64,000 nucleotides of DNA, taken from Fredinandcohnia onubensis. GTDB taxonomy: Bacteria > Bacillota > Bacilli > Bacillales > Bacillaceae_L. The stretch is from positions 1 to 64,000 of the forward strand of contig NZ_JAPSKV010000005.1 of assembly GCF_031181385.1 (NCBI RefSeq), in the 5' to 3' direction. The notes beneath the pieces are model-generated. The model worked only from the letters and a program-made list of their open reading frames with translations, did not search any database and was not told the DNA's origin. Numbering within the stretch: position 1 is the first letter of the stretch; every line of letters starts with the position of its first letter. Positions 1-8,754 of the stretch are shown in pieces. Made by a program: the position numbers and the translations under genes.

Positions 1-1
1 T

Positions 2-68
2 CCCTCCTTGTTACATAAATTTGGTTGGCGAACCAAAATTTATTTTAACACCAGGAGGGGCTTTTTTT
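2..68 (+). terminator. Terminator-like hairpin at window edge
   Basis: CCCTCCT near position 2 can pair with AGGAGGG at 53-59. Inside lies a second inverted repeat (about 15-45, AAATTTGGTT against AACCAAAATTT, one bulge). A run of T follows at 62-68. This is probably the intrinsic terminator of a plus-strand gene lying left of the window. Confidence 0.5.
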
Positions 69-92
69 AATACATCGCTGTAAGCTATCCGG

Positions 93-122
93 AACCCTAC
101 GCCTAGCGTAGGGTTTTCTTTT
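93..122 (+). terminator. Intrinsic terminator
   Basis: A perfect 10-bp stem (AACCCTACGC / GCGTAGGGTT) with a 3-nt loop is followed by TTTTCTTTTT. Orientation fits an upstream plus-strand gene outside the window. Confidence 0.65.
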
Positions 123-133
123 TACAATAACGA

Positions 134-160
134 AAGAGGATGACCCTAGGCCATCCTCTT
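134..160 (-). terminator. Terminator of the GGDEF-EAL gene
   Basis: AAGAGGATG at 134-142 pairs with CATCCTCTT at 152-160. It overlaps the stop codon of the minus-strand gene. The T tract is weak. Confidence 0.45.
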
Positions 161-1889
161 ACTTATTTGTTAAATAATGCTCAATCAATTCGTCTTCTGG
201 TATTGGTTTACTAAAGAAATAACCCTGTACTTTATGACACCCCATAATCTTGAAAAACTCAACCTGTTGTTCCTCTTCAACCCCTTCAGCAATTACAGAA
301 AGCCCTAAACTTTGAGCTAAGTGAATGATTGTAGTTGTAATTGCAGCATCCTTTTCATCACGGAGAACATCTTTTACAAAGGATTTATCGATTTTTAATG
401 TATCGATAGGAAGTTTTTTTATATAACTTAAGGAAGAATAACCTGTGCCAAAATCATCCACGGCAATTCGAACTCCGATTTCCTTTAATTTCGCTAATGT
501 GAGCATCGTTTTCTTTGGGTCTAACATCGCTCCTTCGGTAAGCTCAATTTCAAGACTACCTGGATAGATTTGATTCACCTCAATATTTCGTTGAATCATA
601 TTTACTAATTCAGGTTGTTGGAATTGTTTTGGTGATAAATTGATACCAATGGATACAGTCCCATAGCCACTCTCTTTCCAACGCTTTAATTTCTGACAAA
701 CTGTGCGAATTAGCCATTCTCCAATTGATAAAATGAGCCCGGTATCTTCGGCTATCGGTATGAACTCAGCAGGTGATACAAACCCAAGTGTCTGATGATT
801 CCATCTTAACAAAGCCTCAAAGCTAGTCACCTTGCCTGAACTAAGATCCAACTGTGGTTGATAGTAGATTTCAAGTTCATTTTTATCAATAGCCCTTCTA
901 AGACTTGTTTCAAGGTGCATCAAATGGGAAGACCGCTTCTGTAAATCAGTGCTATAAAATTGATAGAGCGCCCTGCCTAATTCCTTTGCACGATACAAGG
1001 CTGTATCAGCATTTTTTACTAATGTATCAACATCATTGCCATCGATTGGAAAGAGACTAATTCCAATACTTGCTGAAATAAAGAATTCTTTTTTTTCTAA
1101 AATGAAAGGCTTTTCAAATACTCGGATCACGTTCTGCGCAAATTCTTCGGAATGCTCTCTTGATGAATTTGGAACAATGAGGATAAATTCATCCCCGCCT
1201 TGACGGAAAACCTTATAGCCTTTTTGACTAATTGAGGATAACCGTCTGCCAACTTCTTTTAATAATTGATCCCCCGCTACATGTCCCATTGAATCATTGA
1301 AAAATTTAAAACGATCAAGATCTATGAACATTAATGCAAATTCTTGATCAAGCTCTATTGCTTCTTCAACTGCGTTATCTAAGTCCTTCTTTAATGAACT
1401 GCGATTTGGTAGACCTGTAAGTTGATCATGGTAGGCCATATAGGTAATCATTTCTTTATCGGCAACCCTTGCAGAGATGTCACGAGTGACACTTACGATG
1501 AATAGAATATTTCCTTTATCATCAAAGACTGGGGTTAAAAGTGACTCACCGTGTACAACTTTTTTATCTGGTAGAATCACAACATCCTGAAACGAAACGG
1601 CCTCTCTTTTCTCCAAAACAGATTTATATTGTGCATGCAAATGGTCAGCCGTTTCTTTAGGTAACACCTCGTAAAGTGTTTTACCAAGGCTTGAGTTCGT
1701 TAATTTTGCATGCCCCTTCGCTTCTTCATTTAAAAAGACATAGGTGAAAATATCGTCTTCTTCTACTTTCATGACATATATTAAATCCTTGATATGTTTA
1801 AGGATAATTTCAAAGATGATTGCCTCAATTTTCTCACCAAAGTGGCTAAATTGCTTATCCTTCAAGATTACATGATTAATGTTATTCAT
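159..1889 (-). CDS. PAS-GGDEF-EAL cyclic-di-GMP turnover protein
   Basis: Predicted cytosolic enzyme that makes and/or breaks c-di-GMP. An N-terminal region leads into a PAS domain (ending near the ISARVADKE linker), then a GGDEF domain with an intact active site (RQGGDEF) and an EAL domain with EALLRW, the DDFGTGYSSL loop, DTLKIDKSF and AEGVE, so both catalytic centres look intact. No RxxD inhibitory site is seen just before GGDEF. There are no membrane segments, so the PAS domain is the likely sensor. The start at 1889 is chosen because AGGGA lies 8 nt upstream. The frame is open to a TTG at 2024 with no clear ribosome binding site, which would add 45 residues. It is divergent from ykyB. 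I do not recognise a B. subtilis ortholog at this place. Confidence 0.88.
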   Translation of the reverse strand: MNNINHVILKDKQFSHFGEKIEAIIFEIILKHIKDLIYVMKVEEDDIFTYVFLNEEAKGHAKLTNSSLGKTLYEVLPKETADHLHAQYKSVLEKREAVSFQDVVILPDKKVVHGESLLTPVFDDKGNILFIVSVTRDISARVADKEMITYMAYHDQLTGLPNRSSLKKDLDNAVEEAIELDQEFALMFIDLDRFKFFNDSMGHVAGDQLLKEVGRRLSSISQKGYKVFRQGGDEFILIVPNSSREHSEEFAQNVIRVFEKPFILEKKEFFISASIGISLFPIDGNDVDTLVKNADTALYRAKELGRALYQFYSTDLQKRSSHLMHLETSLRRAIDKNELEIYYQPQLDLSSGKVTSFEALLRWNHQTLGFVSPAEFIPIAEDTGLILSIGEWLIRTVCQKLKRWKESGYGTVSIGINLSPKQFQQPELVNMIQRNIEVNQIYPGSLEIELTEGAMLDPKKTMLTLAKLKEIGVRIAVDDFGTGYSSLSYIKKLPIDTLKIDKSFVKDVLRDEKDAAITTTIIHLAQSLGLSVIAEGVEEEQQVEFFKIMGCHKVQGYFFSKPIPEDELIEHYLTNK

Positions 1890-2069
1890 GAGACCATTCC
1901 CTACTACAGATTCATATTTATCTCTTCGGCATACATCGACAAAAACCTTTAATTTTTCAATAATTATTTTTATATAATCGTTTGAAAGATTTAATGAATA
2001 CAGTACGCTAGATGAATTTGTCAAAATACACTACTACCAGTATAATAAAAGATAGAAAGGAGAGAAAGT

Positions 2070-2537
2070 ATGAAAAAACAGGTAAATCAAGCCCCGCTTG
2101 AACCAAATGTGGACAACCTTGCACGTGCCATATTTGTTGTAAACCGACATGCTAAAACGGCTACAAACCCTAAATTCTTATACTTACTAAAACGAAAAGC
2201 ACTAGAAAAGCTTATATCCGAAGGGAAAGCCAAAAAGGAAGGACTACATTTTTCCAGAAATCCGAAAAATAGTCAACAACAATCCGATGTCTTAATTTCA
2301 GCCGGAGACTATTATTTTCACATGCCTCCTACAAAAGAAGACTTCTCTCGCCTACCACACCTTGGACAGTTGAATCAGACATATCGCAATCCAAAAACCT
2401 ATCTATCACTTTCTCTAGCAAAAAGCCTGCTTCAGCAATACGTTGGAATTGAAGAAAAGACCGAGAATAATCACCGGCCAAACAAACGGACATACCAAAA
2501 ACCCGTATTCAAAAAACTAGGAGAAAGCTATCGGTAA
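2070..2537 (+). CDS. ykyB: YkyB-like conserved protein
   Basis: A 155-residue protein resembling B. subtilis YkyB (about 154 aa) along its length, including the NLARAIFVVNRHAKTA segment near the N terminus. Function is unknown. It is soluble and strongly basic at the C terminus. The start has a good ribosome binding site (GAAAGGAGAG). In B. subtilis ykyB lies just beyond kinA, cheV and patA, so its position here is part of the conserved block, with cheV and patA absent. Confidence 0.8.
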   Translation: MKKQVNQAPLEPNVDNLARAIFVVNRHAKTATNPKFLYLLKRKALEKLISEGKAKKEGLHFSRNPKNSQQQSDVLISAGDYYFHMPPTKEDFSRLPHLGQLNQTYRNPKTYLSLSLAKSLLQQYVGIEEKTENNHRPNKRTYQKPVFKKLGESYR

Positions 2538-2545
2538 TTTCCATT

Positions 2546-2577
2546 AAAAAAACCAGGACGATGTACCTGGTTTTTTT
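2546..2577. terminator. Bidirectional terminator between convergent genes
   Basis: AAAAAACCAGG and CCTGGTTTTTT form a stem with A- and T-runs on either side, so it can serve ykyB and the DUF1906 gene. Confidence 0.8.
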
Positions 2578-3226
2578 AATATAGGTAATTTAAAGCCCGC
2601 TGGTCAGCTAAATTTGTATCAATCGGACAGTCTTCCGAATCTTTTCCATATTGCCAAACCCATACATTTGCCTTGCATTTTGGTGATATTGGTTTAAATG
2701 TAGGTGCATTTCGTTCCTTTGTCACGCCAGGCTCAGGTTCGGCACTCCATAGGATCGTTTGGACAGCTACCTGTTTATTTTTTCGGACAGACTCACAATA
2801 AGCTACAGAAAAATCACCTTTGACGGGATCGTTATATAACCCTGGACGAAATCCACTTGGGTAAATCGATTCCACCCACCCCCGAATCCAAGCCTCGTCT
2901 ACAGCAAAAAAACGTTCCACGCTTGCAAACAATGCTACATTGTTTGGAATGCCAAGACGTCTTGCATTAAATACTGCATTTCTTGCAGCAATCTGCCCTT
3001 TTTCATATCCTATTGCATCAGAAAAAACATTATAGATGGGCAAAACCTTAATTCCTCGGTTCCGCAAGAATGAAATTTCTGCTCTTGTTAATCCTGCTGA
3101 AACATCGGGGACTTCACTTAAATATCGGCCCCAGAATTTCGGGTTCCCAAATTTAGATTTTACAAATGTATATAGCTCTTCATCAGCAGTTGCCGCTGAA
3201 TCCACTCCCCACACATATCTAGGCAT
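2576..3226 (-). CDS. DUF1906 glycoside-hydrolase-like TIM barrel protein
   Basis: A 216-residue protein matching the DUF1906 (Rv2525c-like glycoside hydrolase-like) family: WGVDSAATADEE at the start, FWGRYL, the KVLPIYNVF strand, GFRPGLYNDP and VWVWQYG near the end. B. subtilis YkuG carries the same domain with peptidoglycan-binding modules. Here the domain stands alone, with no signal peptide. Substrate is unknown; a cell-wall or spore-coat glycan is only an inference. ATG 3226 is preferred over GTG 3232 because AGGGG sits 8 nt upstream. It lies 25 bp downstream of the propeller gene on the same strand, so the two are probably co-transcribed. Confidence 0.75.
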   Translation of the reverse strand: MPRYVWGVDSAATADEELYTFVKSKFGNPKFWGRYLSEVPDVSAGLTRAEISFLRNRGIKVLPIYNVFSDAIGYEKGQIAARNAVFNARRLGIPNNVALFASVERFFAVDEAWIRGWVESIYPSGFRPGLYNDPVKGDFSVAYCESVRKNKQVAVQTILWSAEPEPGVTKERNAPTFKPISPKCKANVWVWQYGKDSEDCPIDTNLADQRALNYLY

Positions 3227-3251
3227 TTCCACAACCCCTGTTCAATTGAAA

Positions 3252-4520
3252 TTATGATTTCCATTTATGGATAAGTTGGTTGTTTTCTCCTCTAGCGAAA
3301 ACATCAATTCGGTTTCGATTCCATGAGGCTGAGGATGGTTCGGAAGTTAATGTACCACCAAGGTCCTCCCATTCATTCCAACGGCTTCCATCCCAATTTT
3401 TGAGATATAAATGTTCGTCTGTACCCTTTACAAAAACATCAAGATTATTAGGCTCTCTCGAAGATGCAGCTGGACTTGAGGTTAATTCCCCACCAAGATC
3501 CTCCCAATTACTCCAGCTTGAGCCGTCCCAATACTTATGAAAAAGAGCTCTATTTTCGCCTCGCGCAAAAACGTCGATACGATTTGGCCCCCACGACACC
3601 GCTCCAGGTGCAGACGTTAGAACACCGCCTAAATCCTCCCACTCACTCCAACTATCCCCATCCCAATATTTATGATAAAGATGGCGATCTGTGCCTCTTC
3701 CGAATACATCTAGGCGATTTTCAGCCCAAGATGAGACAGCAGGTGATGATGTTAAGACTCCACCCAAATCTTCCCACTCACTCCAAGTGGACCCGTTCCA
3801 ATATTTATGAATCAAGTGGTTATTCTCACCACGAGAAAACACATCTACCCTGCCAGGTCCCCATGAGACAGCTGCTGGTGAAGATGTAAGAGTACCTCCG
3901 AGGCTTTCCCAATCTGTCCAACTCGTTCCATTCCACATCCGCCGATACAACACACGGTTTCTTCCACGGACATAGACATCTAACTGATTTCTTCCTGGTA
4001 CAGTAACAGAAGGTCCAGATGTTAAGTAGCCTCCAAGGTCTTCCCATTCACTCCAATTCTTTTCAGGTGAAAAGCCAATAGTTTCATAAGTAAGTCGAAT
4101 AATCGCTTTAAATATTCTTTCAAGCTCTCGATCAGGAATTCGGTAAGGCGATAACACACCAAAAACCCAGTTGGCTTGACGACGAAATGCCTGATAGGTT
4201 TGATTCACTTTTTGATCTAAAGAACCTGAGAATTGATTTTGAGTCATCAATGTGTACATGACAAGTTGCATGGCTATATACTGCGATAATCTCCGGTTTA
4301 CATTAAATTCAGCTAAATGATCATAGTGAGGTTTTAAATTTTTTCGTACCTCTTTCCATACATTCTGAAATTCTTCTGTTTGTCTTTGCTGCTGTTCTGT
4401 AGTGGGTGTATTTATATAATGAGCCTGTTGATAGCCATTTGCGGGATAATAAGGATAATAATAGTTTGGAATCACGCGAGTATAAGGATTCATTGGATAT
4501 CCACCATATGGTTGATTCAT
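3252..4520 (-). CDS. Six-repeat PLL/DUF346-type beta-propeller lectin
   Basis: A 422-residue protein. Residues about 1-40 are rich in Tyr, Pro, Asn and Gln. Residues about 45-150 look helical and match nothing I know. From about 155 to the end come six ~45-residue repeats with the pattern W-x-x-W-E-D-L-G-G, LTSxP, then (R)xDVFxRG and L(I/Y)HKxW, as in DUF346 / PLL fucose-binding-lectin propellers. There is no signal peptide, so the protein is either cytosolic or assembled on the spore surface by the mother cell; that is inference. A good ribosome binding site (GGAGGT) precedes the ATG. The repeats create long spurious antisense frames. Partner: the DUF1906 gene just downstream. Confidence 0.75.
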   Translation of the reverse strand: MNQPYGGYPMNPYTRVIPNYYYPYYPANGYQQAHYINTPTTEQQQRQTEEFQNVWKEVRKNLKPHYDHLAEFNVNRRLSQYIAMQLVMYTLMTQNQFSGSLDQKVNQTYQAFRRQANWVFGVLSPYRIPDRELERIFKAIIRLTYETIGFSPEKNWSEWEDLGGYLTSGPSVTVPGRNQLDVYVRGRNRVLYRRMWNGTSWTDWESLGGTLTSSPAAVSWGPGRVDVFSRGENNHLIHKYWNGSTWSEWEDLGGVLTSSPAVSSWAENRLDVFGRGTDRHLYHKYWDGDSWSEWEDLGGVLTSAPGAVSWGPNRIDVFARGENRALFHKYWDGSSWSNWEDLGGELTSSPAASSREPNNLDVFVKGTDEHLYLKNWDGSRWNEWEDLGGTLTSEPSSASWNRNRIDVFARGENNQLIHKWKS

Positions 4521-4541
4521 GACAGGTACCTCCTTTTATTC

Positions 4542-4578
4542 TTTTAACTTTATTCAGCAAAACTGAATAAAGTTAAAA
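4542..4578. repeat. Perfect hairpin in the propeller gene leader
   Basis: TTTTAACTTTATTCAG and its exact reverse complement are separated by CAAAA, giving a 16-bp stem. On the minus strand it lies just upstream of the ribosome binding site of the propeller gene. The same TTAACTTTATTCAG arm recurs as an inverted pair at about 5169-5256. Confidence 0.75.
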
Positions 4579-4840
4579 AGTTGTTCATTTCATACTATGA
4601 ATTTTTTTAAGAAAGTAGCCCATTTTTTCGTATTCTCCGATCCTTATATCCTAGTTTGCCAATTCATCTAAATTCTGACATATCCAAATTTTCTAAAAAA
4701 ACACTTTACTTTTCGCCTAATTGCCTTCATAATAGAAAGACAACTAGAAATTATTAAATGAAATGATTCTAGTTATACGTATAAGGTGAAGGGGTTTTTG
4801 ATTTATAAAGAAGTGAAAAAATCAAAGGAGTGATTAAGTA
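4579..4840 (+). promoter_or_regulatory. Intergenic region with an 8-bp inverted repeat
   Basis: With the hairpin before it, this makes a gene-free stretch of about 320 bp. AACTAGAA (4742-4749) and TTCTAGTT (4767-4774) form an exact inverted repeat upstream of the IDEAL gene, which could be an operator or a leader hairpin. No other structure is evident. Confidence 0.35.
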
Positions 4841-5077
4841 ATGAACCATTTTAACAAAGAGCAAAAAAATGAGGTAGTCGTAATTTCTCAAACGCCTGAT
4901 GAAGAAATGTATGAAAAGGTAGCCGAAATGGTTCTCATCCAATCACAGGCCTCCTTTAGAAAAGAACAATTACTTAAACAAATCGACCAATCACTTATTA
5001 ACAAAGATGAACCATTATTTATGGAACTTACAAAACAATATAATATGTTACTGTCTCAACATAGCTTTTTACAATAG
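4841..5077 (+). CDS. IDEAL-domain small protein
   Basis: A 78-residue protein. The C-terminal half (about 40-75: LLKQIDQSL, DEPLFMELTKQYN) fits the IDEAL domain, a short acidic/hydrophobic helix known from the C terminus of B. subtilis ComK and from YpiB. The family probably mediates protein-protein contacts, for example delivery to Clp adaptors, but no function can be assigned here. The ribosome binding site AAAGGAG lies 9 nt before the ATG. The gene is bracketed by copies of the TTAACTTTATTCAG inverted repeat. Confidence 0.65.
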   Translation: MNHFNKEQKNEVVVISQTPDEEMYEKVAEMVLIQSQASFRKEQLLKQIDQSLINKDEPLFMELTKQYNMLLSQHSFLQ

Positions 5078-5256
5078 ATCAAATGCGCCTTGGCGTATTT
5101 GCGAGCCCGATTTTTTTCGAGCTTGCTCGAAAACTTACCTTTGAAAAATCGTGGCATCCGCCGGAGGCTTAACTTTATTCAGTCGGTATTTGAAACGACT
5201 TCTCTTTTTACAATTATTTCTAATACTATGATGTTCAACTGAATAAAAGTTAATTG
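5078..5256. repeat. Dispersed hairpin-rich repeat, copy A, plus inverted pair
   Basis: 5078-5104 and about 5138-5170 match the two ends of copy B at 18141-18292 (ATCAAATGCGCCTTGGCGTA and GAAAAATCGTGGCATCCGCC). The middle differs: TTTCGAGCTTGCTCGAAAA forms its own hairpin. After the element come TTAACTTTATTCAG (from about 5169) and CTGAATAAAAGTTAA (to about 5256), a spaced inverted pair. Confidence 0.65.
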
Positions 5257-5295
5257 GCTGGTGCAAAATGCACTAGCCTTTTATTTTTCCTATTA

Positions 5296-5328
5296 AAAAC
5301 GGTGTAACTTCTAAAAGTTACACCGTTT
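5296..5328 (-). terminator. kinA terminator
   Basis: AAAACGGTGTAACT pairs with AGTTACACCGTTT, overlapping the kinA stop. The minus strand ends in a T-run. Confidence 0.7.
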
Positions 5329-7174
5329 CATTTACGCGTGGAAGCTTTATCTCAAAGGTTGTTCCTTCATTTTCTTTGCTATCCACCTTAATTTCACCGT
5401 TATGATTTTCAATAATATTATAACTAACCATAAGACCAAGGCCAGTTCCTTTTTCCTTTGTTGTGTAAAAAGGCTCCCCGATTCGGTCAAGAATCGATTT
5501 TGGTATACCACACCCCTCATCTATAAACAATATATAAATGGAGTCGTCCGTAACCATTGTACGAATAAAAATATTACCGCCCTTTTCCATTGCATCGATG
5601 GAATTCTTAATAAGATTGATAAAGACCTGCTTTATCTGATTTTCATCGCATGTAATAATGGACTCTTTATTCATAAAGTCGATATTGATTTGGATATCTT
5701 GCAGGATGGCTTGCGTCTCGAGCAATGTTACTACATCTCGCAAAATGATTCGAATATCTTTATTTTTGAATTTAATTTCTGATGGCTTTGCCAATAACAA
5801 TAGCTCACTTAAAATCAATTCAATTCGATTTAGCTCTGAAAAAATGATATCGAAATAGTTTTGTTTCCCTTGAAAATCATTATGAAACAATTGTAAAAAT
5901 CCTTTTATAGCGGTTAATGGATTTCTAATTTCATGTGCAATACCAGCAGCAAGTTGTCCAGCGATGGACAGTTTTTCAGATTTAATCATTAATTCCTCTG
6001 CTTTGATTCGATCAGATATGTCACGAATGATTACTTGAACAGCAGCTTCTCCAAAATATGTAGTCGGAATACCGATTAATTCTGTATAAACCTGCTTTCC
6101 CTGGATGGTATACCAGGATTGCTTGCTAAAATTAACTTCCTTTTTTTCAGCATTTACAATTTTGATAAAATCTCTAACCTGATCGTGATTTTCTGGATGT
6201 AGAAAGGTATATATATTTTTCCCAAGCATTTCTGTGTAGCTGTTCGCGCCAAACATTTTTACACCTGAGTCATTAATAAAGACCCAATTGTTTTGATAAA
6301 TAACCGCGATTGTATCAATAGAATTCTGGACAATCCGTTGATATCGTTCACGACTTCTATGGATAATATCATGAAATGACTTTCTTGATGAAATATCATG
6401 TAGGACAAGATATTCATAGATTTCATCATTAATATAAATCGGTACTTCTTTTACTTCAACAAAGATTTCGTCACTATTTTGTTTCTTCCACTTTTGTTCA
6501 ATAATACCCAATCGATACCCGCTTTGTAGCTGTTGAATTCGTTTTTCTACTACTTCATGGAATTCTTGATCGATAAATGAATAAATCGATTTTCCCAATA
6601 CGTCAATAGGATTCTGAATTTCGAGTATGGTCGTAACTTCATTATTCATGTACAATATCCTACCAAATTTAGAAATAATAATTGGAAATGGAGCCTCATC
6701 GATTAGAATGGATGCATCTTTTAAACGATTTTGATGAAGAACAATTTCCGAATTAACAGATGATAATAGGGTATTATTCAGGATTTCATCATCTGTCCGA
6801 CTATTTTCAGGCTCGACTAGCACTCTCATTTTTAAAAGGATTTCGTCATATTCGAAGGAATCGGAGTAATAAACAGGTTCAACGGTTGTTTCGAACCAGA
6901 TAAATTCATCGTCTGTCTTCACAACCCTTAGTGCACAAACTGAAGTTTCATGCTTATTGAAAAAATAGCTTTCAAGCATGAATCTGTCATCCTTATGGAT
7001 AATGTTTTTAATGGAAGATCCAATTAATGTTTCATTTGTGTAACCTAAAATATCTTTACAGTTACTTGATATATATAGAATTTTTCCGTTTACCGTAACT
7101 GTTAACACAAGATTAACAGAGCATTGTGTCTGTGGTAATTGCTGTTGAGCACTAGTTTGATTGCCAAACTCCAT
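5318..7174 (-). CDS. kinA: Sporulation sensor histidine kinase KinA
   Basis: A soluble 618-residue kinase expected to autophosphorylate and feed the Spo0F-Spo0B-Spo0A phosphorelay. Three PAS domains lie at about 20-120, 160-265 and 277-390. The dimerisation helix carries the phospho-accepting His414 in GIAHEIRNPLTAIKG, then the N box (INLIKNSIDAM), the G1 box (DEGCGIP) and the G2 box (KGTGLGL). Long stretches match my memory of B. subtilis KinA closely (NSIDTIAVI, PTTYFGEAAVQVI, ELMIKSEKLSIAGQ). It sits between ykyB and ykwC, the expected KinA position. A strong ribosome binding site (AGGGAGGGGG) precedes the ATG. No membrane segments are seen. The usual SigmaH promoter was not recognised with confidence. 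Confidence 0.92.
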   Translation of the reverse strand: MEFGNQTSAQQQLPQTQCSVNLVLTVTVNGKILYISSNCKDILGYTNETLIGSSIKNIIHKDDRFMLESYFFNKHETSVCALRVVKTDDEFIWFETTVEPVYYSDSFEYDEILLKMRVLVEPENSRTDDEILNNTLLSSVNSEIVLHQNRLKDASILIDEAPFPIIISKFGRILYMNNEVTTILEIQNPIDVLGKSIYSFIDQEFHEVVEKRIQQLQSGYRLGIIEQKWKKQNSDEIFVEVKEVPIYINDEIYEYLVLHDISSRKSFHDIIHRSRERYQRIVQNSIDTIAVIYQNNWVFINDSGVKMFGANSYTEMLGKNIYTFLHPENHDQVRDFIKIVNAEKKEVNFSKQSWYTIQGKQVYTELIGIPTTYFGEAAVQVIIRDISDRIKAEELMIKSEKLSIAGQLAAGIAHEIRNPLTAIKGFLQLFHNDFQGKQNYFDIIFSELNRIELILSELLLLAKPSEIKFKNKDIRIILRDVVTLLETQAILQDIQINIDFMNKESIITCDENQIKQVFINLIKNSIDAMEKGGNIFIRTMVTDDSIYILFIDEGCGIPKSILDRIGEPFYTTKEKGTGLGLMVSYNIIENHNGEIKVDSKENEGTTFEIKLPRVNETV

Positions 7175-7360
7175 GTGTTGAACCCCCTCCCTTTCGCTTT
7201 AGACGTATCATTAAGATCTAAAATATGAAATTTAAAATTTTGTTATGGTAACCAATTTTTTACTATACTATTACATTAATTTAGGGTTTAGTTCATATCC
7301 ATAGGTAGAAAGACCTGTTTTAAGCTCTAAAAGCAATTCATCACCTATCCGAAGATAAAA

Positions 7361-7390
7361 AAACTCGACAAGCACCTGCTTGTCGAGTTT
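7361..7390 (-). terminator. Intrinsic terminator
   Basis: AAACTCGACAAGCA / TGCTTGTCGAGTTT is a perfect 14-bp stem with a 2-nt loop and a T-run on the minus strand. It ends the small basic gene at 7398-7580. Confidence 0.85.
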
Positions 7391-7397
7391 GTAAGTA

Positions 7398-7580
7398 TTA
7401 AAGTCCGCCTTCATATTTACCGTCATTCTTAGAGGCTTTTTCTTTTTTCGCTTTTTTCTTATGTGCTTTGTTCGCTGTTGCGCTACCAAATTCTTTGCCG
7501 AACTCAGTATCCGTTACAGCTGAGTCAAAGCCTTTTTTGTTTTTCTGTTCAGGATCATTCTTTTTATTACGCTTTGCCAT
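7398..7580 (-). CDS. Small basic protein, possibly gamma-type SASP-like
   Basis: A 60-residue Lys-rich protein. The central TEFGKEFGSATANKAHKKK resembles the FGTEFASETNAQ repeat of gamma-type small acid-soluble spore proteins such as SspE, which store amino acids in the spore. That resemblance is short and my assignment is tentative. ATG 7580 is chosen over 7613 because GGGGG lies 11 nt upstream. It has its own strong terminator, so it is monocistronic. The peptide at 14603-14728 shares the EFGxE core. Confidence 0.55.
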   Translation of the reverse strand: MAKRNKKNDPEQKNKKGFDSAVTDTEFGKEFGSATANKAHKKKAKKEKASKNDGKYEGGL

Positions 7581-7731
7581 ATTTGAGTGCACCCCCTTAG
7601 AGATAATTATCATTATTTTCTTCTCCTAGAGGGTTTCCTATGCAACAATAGGCAAGTGCGCTTGAGCTTGTTGGTGAAAAAATTTCGTTATGGCTTTAAT
7701 CAAGGTTTTGGACAAAGGACCCTTTGACTCA

Positions 7732-8619
7732 TTAATCCCACATTTTGTAGATGGCTTGAGTTCCGCTGTTTTCTTCTCCCTTTTCAGCTAGTTCTTCATA
7801 CATTTGTATTGCAAGTTCTAAGCCAGGTGTATGCATTCCCATTGCTTTTGCTTCTTCGAGTGCAATTCCCATATCTTTAATGAAATGTTTGATATAAAAA
7901 CCTGGTTCAAAATTGCCTGCTATCATTCTTGGGGCAAGATTGCTTAATGACCAACTTCCAGCAGCTCCGGTTGAAATACTTTTTAAAACAGTTTCAGGGT
8001 CGAGTCCAGATTTTTTAGCATAAACCATTGCTTCAGCGACACCAATCATATTGGAGGCAATTGCAATTTGGTTACACATTTTTGTATGTTGGCCAGAACC
8101 CGCTGGACCTTGATACACAATATTCTCTCCCAAGATCTCAAATAGCGGCTTGCAAGCTTCAAAAACCTCTTCGTCTCCACCAACCATAATAGCTAACCTT
8201 GCTTCTTTTGCACCAACATCTCCGCCAGAAACAGGCGCGTCTAAGGAATACAAGCCCTTTTGTTTTGCTTCCTCGTAGATTTTAGTTGCTAAAGACGGAG
8301 TTGAGGTTGTCATATCAATAAAATAAGATCCTTCTTTTGCATGTGCCATAAGACCATTTTCACCAAGGTAGACCTCTTCCACATCGTAGGGATAGCCAAC
8401 CATTGTAATGACGATATTCGCTTGAGATGCGATATCCGCTACAGACTGTTTCCAAACGGCTCCTTGTTTCACAAGTTCTTCAGCTTTTTCTTGCGTGCGT
8501 GTATAGACTAGAACCTTATATCCTTTTGAAAGGATATGGCCTGCCATACTTTTCCCCATGACACCTATTCCAACAAATCCCACAACTGTGTTTTGATTTA
8601 AGACATTTGTATGTAACAT
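7732..8619 (-). CDS. ykwC: Beta-hydroxyacid dehydrogenase YkwC
   Basis: A 295-residue NAD(P)-dependent oxidoreductase of the 3-hydroxyisobutyrate / tartronate semialdehyde reductase family. The Rossmann motif is GFVGIGVMGKSMAGH; the substrate loop is DAPVSGGDVGAKEARL and the catalytic Lys lies in GSGQHTKMCNQ. The true substrate is unknown. Its place between ykwB and kinA matches B. subtilis ykwC. ATG 8619 has AAAGGAG 8 nt upstream; an adjacent in-frame GTG at 8622 is less well spaced. Confidence 0.88.
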   Translation of the reverse strand: MLHTNVLNQNTVVGFVGIGVMGKSMAGHILSKGYKVLVYTRTQEKAEELVKQGAVWKQSVADIASQANIVITMVGYPYDVEEVYLGENGLMAHAKEGSYFIDMTTSTPSLATKIYEEAKQKGLYSLDAPVSGGDVGAKEARLAIMVGGDEEVFEACKPLFEILGENIVYQGPAGSGQHTKMCNQIAIASNMIGVAEAMVYAKKSGLDPETVLKSISTGAAGSWSLSNLAPRMIAGNFEPGFYIKHFIKDMGIALEEAKAMGMHTPGLELAIQMYEELAEKGEENSGTQAIYKMWD

Positions 8620-8754
8620 CACGCAAACTCCTTTGGTTTTTTATTTTCATCATATCATATTTTTCAAAAAAATTTGGGAAAATTGGGGATTTGTACCTTA
8701 CGAAAACGGCACATGTTCCATAGGATATAACAAATAGATATGGAGGTGTTCTAA

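Noticed and set aside
3280-4047. Long overlapping open frames opposite and within the propeller gene
   Set aside because: They arise because the propeller repeats are in phase; they lack ribosome binding sites and their peptides show no family features.
7271-7489. 72-codon minus-strand frame next to the small basic gene
   Set aside because: It overlaps the better supported gene in another frame, runs through its terminator and has no ribosome binding site.
7600-7620. Fur-box-like GATAATTATCATTATT upstream of the small basic gene
   Set aside because: One half fits the 7-1-7 consensus but the other has only about 4 of 7 matches; in AT-rich DNA this is weak, and the product is not an iron gene.
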